Below, piece by piece: positions 62,651 through 64,000 of a DNA stretch of 64,000 nucleotides. Made by a program: the position numbers and the translations under genes. Under the pieces are notes generated by a model. It was not told where the DNA came from. It searched no databases and saw only the letters and a list, made by a program, of their open reading frames with translations. Within the stretch, counting starts at the first letter, position 1, and each line of letters opens with the position of its first letter. The stretch comes from Odobenus rosmarus divergens (Eukaryota > Chordata > Mammalia > Carnivora > Odobenidae), in contig NW_004450481.1 of assembly GCF_000321225.1 (NCBI RefSeq), positions 371,001 to 435,000 on the forward strand, written 5' to 3'.

Positions 62651-63639
62651 GATAAAGTGCAGCATGGCCTTGAAGGCACTCCTGGTGCGACTGGCTGGGC
62701 GGGCAGGCAGGCGGGGCTGTGGGCTGTTCAGGGTATTCTGAGGCCTCCAGGGAGCAGGAAGGAGGGTGTCTCTGAGGAGACCTGAAGAGTGCGCAGCAGT
62801 CTGCAGGCCAGGCCAGGAAGGCGAGGACTCGTCAGGTCAAGTTGGGGCAAAGGGCCGGGGGCGCACAGTAGCACAAGTACAGGGAACACCAGATGGGAGT
62901 GAGAGGAGGGCCATGGCAGGTCACATACTGGACCCCAGGCCACGCTCAGAGCAAGGAGTGACACGCTCAGATCAGACTGCAGTTTTAAACAGCTGGATCC
63001 AGCTGCCTGGCGGAGAGCTCAGAGCTGAGGCAGAGAGAAATCTGTAGGTGCTGGCCGGCCCCATACAGTGAGATGGTGACAGGCAAGATGGGGTGGATGT
63101 GAAATGAAGGGGGACCCTGAGGCAGGACCCAGGGGCTCAGGGCTCATCTGAGGAGAGGGACAGGGCAGGAAGGGAGGGATGCAGCTGGATGCCAGGGAAC
63201 TACTGTGGCACTGTCCCAATGACGTGTGGCCCTTAGCTCACTCACTTCCCAAGGTTCTGAGCACAGACTGCTCATGGGTCACCCGTTTCACCTACCCTGA
63301 GATGCACCAGTGGATCACCAACCACTGAGAGACAAATGGTGCCAATTCACAGCCTGACCCCAGAGACGTTAAAATGTGACTGAAAGGAACACACCTCACT
63401 CCTCAGTCCTCATATCCTGAGTGCTCAGAGGCGGGCAGAGGTACACGGTCTCCCTCACGCCTAACATAACATCTGGGACCAGGTGCCATCCCCAACCAGC
63501 CCCTCCGTTCAACCATGTCTGAACAGATCCCAAGGCTGGCATCTGGGATCCTCCCACCGGGGCTGGGGTAGCAGCTGCCACACCTGAATGCCACATCTCC
63601 CAGCCCAGCCCGCCCACAGCTCCACCAGCAACCTTTCCA

Positions 63640-63800
63640 TGCTCCATTCAAAAACAGCTCTGGGGCCCTAGTGAAAGAAGCCTCAGCACGCCTGAGCTCC
63701 TGGGAGGTCCTTCTGCCTGGACTGCCCTCCCTCCAGTCCTCCTCCTGGTTCACCCCACCCACCTCATCGACTGGCATTCCTCTGCTCCTCTTGTGCACTG
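63640..63800 (+). repeat. Possible L2 LINE fragment
   Basis: TCCTTCTGCCTGGACTGCCC, TCCCTCCAGTCCTCCTCCTG and GGTTCACCCCACCCACCTCA have the look of the L2 3' region. Weak. Confidence 0.35.
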
Positions 63801-64000
63801 AGCCACTACACCCTGTCACCCTGTCACCCTGTTCATGCTCACACAGCACTGTGGCTGACAAGTGCCGCATATGCAACTGAATGGGGCAGCCAAAGGAGTG
63901 AAGGGGCGGGGCATGGAACCCAGAACCTTCTACTGTAAGGTCATCAGCTTCTGTGTCTCTAAAAGGGGGCAACTGCCCTCCCGTGGGATTGTGTGAGGAT

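Larger units (their letters stand above)
36091..64000 (-). other. MED26: MED26 intron 1 (partial; extends beyond the window)
   Basis: The expected first exon peptide (about 24 residues) is not present in 36091-64000, and this gene normally has a very long first intron. I therefore read the whole right side as intron. It contains Tigger1, L1, L2, MIR and SINEC remnants, a minisatellite and G-runs. Stretches 41.3-45.8, 46.0-49.1 and 55.9-57.3 kb show no recognised transposon or exon. Confidence 0.7.

Noticed and set aside
36091..64000. Search for the MED26 first exon
   Set aside because: No minus-strand peptide resembling the expected 24-residue start was found. It most likely lies beyond base 64000.

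Overview
This is vertebrate nuclear DNA from a carnivoran, most likely an arctoid (bear, seal or mustelid group). The evidence is about 17 copies of the tRNA-derived carnivore SINE (SINEC). Several are full-length, with the sense start GGGGCGCCTGGGTG and a long CT-rich tail, which does not fit the dog-type SINEC_Cf. Interspersed with them are old L1, L2, MIR, Tigger1 and MaLR-type LTR remnants typical of a placental mammal. There are no bacterial genes, operons, CRISPR arrays or phage.

Three protein genes are recognised from their peptides, all transcribed on the minus strand in the order CHERP - SLC35E1 - MED26 (5' ends to the right). As I recall it, this is the order on human 19p13.11. (1) At 902-6463 are the first five coding exons of CHERP, a nuclear SURP/CID protein linked to splicing; the rest lies left of base 1. 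(2) At 13622-30082 is the complete six-exon coding region of SLC35E1, a 408-residue nucleotide-sugar/triose-phosphate-type transporter. Its CpG-island promoter is at about 29.6-30.3 kb and intron 4 is 11 kb long. (3) At 33734-36090 are coding exons 2 and 3 of MED26, a Mediator subunit with a TFIIS N-terminal domain. The first exon (about 24 codons) is not in the window, so 36.1-64.0 kb is read as its long first intron. All exon junctions follow GT-AG with matching phases.

Between and inside the genes the sequence is largely transposon fossil record. SLC35E1 intron 4 holds an old minus-strand L1 (about 16.75-22.0 kb), broken by a 478-bp deletion derivative of Tigger1 and nine SINECs, all in the same orientation. 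MED26 intron 1 holds a near-full-length but dead Tigger1 (36473-38943), itself interrupted by a SINEC and by a 33-nt fragment of U6 snRNA with a perfect 17-bp target-site duplication. It also holds plus-strand L1 remnants (39.6-40.1, 49.2-49.7 and 50.4-52.5 kb), a 67-bp minisatellite (61.9-62.1 kb) and scattered MIR/L2 pieces.

I found no convincing new multi-gene system. The most notable items are the U6 micro-insertion, tandem SINE pairs bracketed by shared target duplications, two apparently young SINE insertions, the minisatellite, and a few unexplained open frames reported at low confidence.
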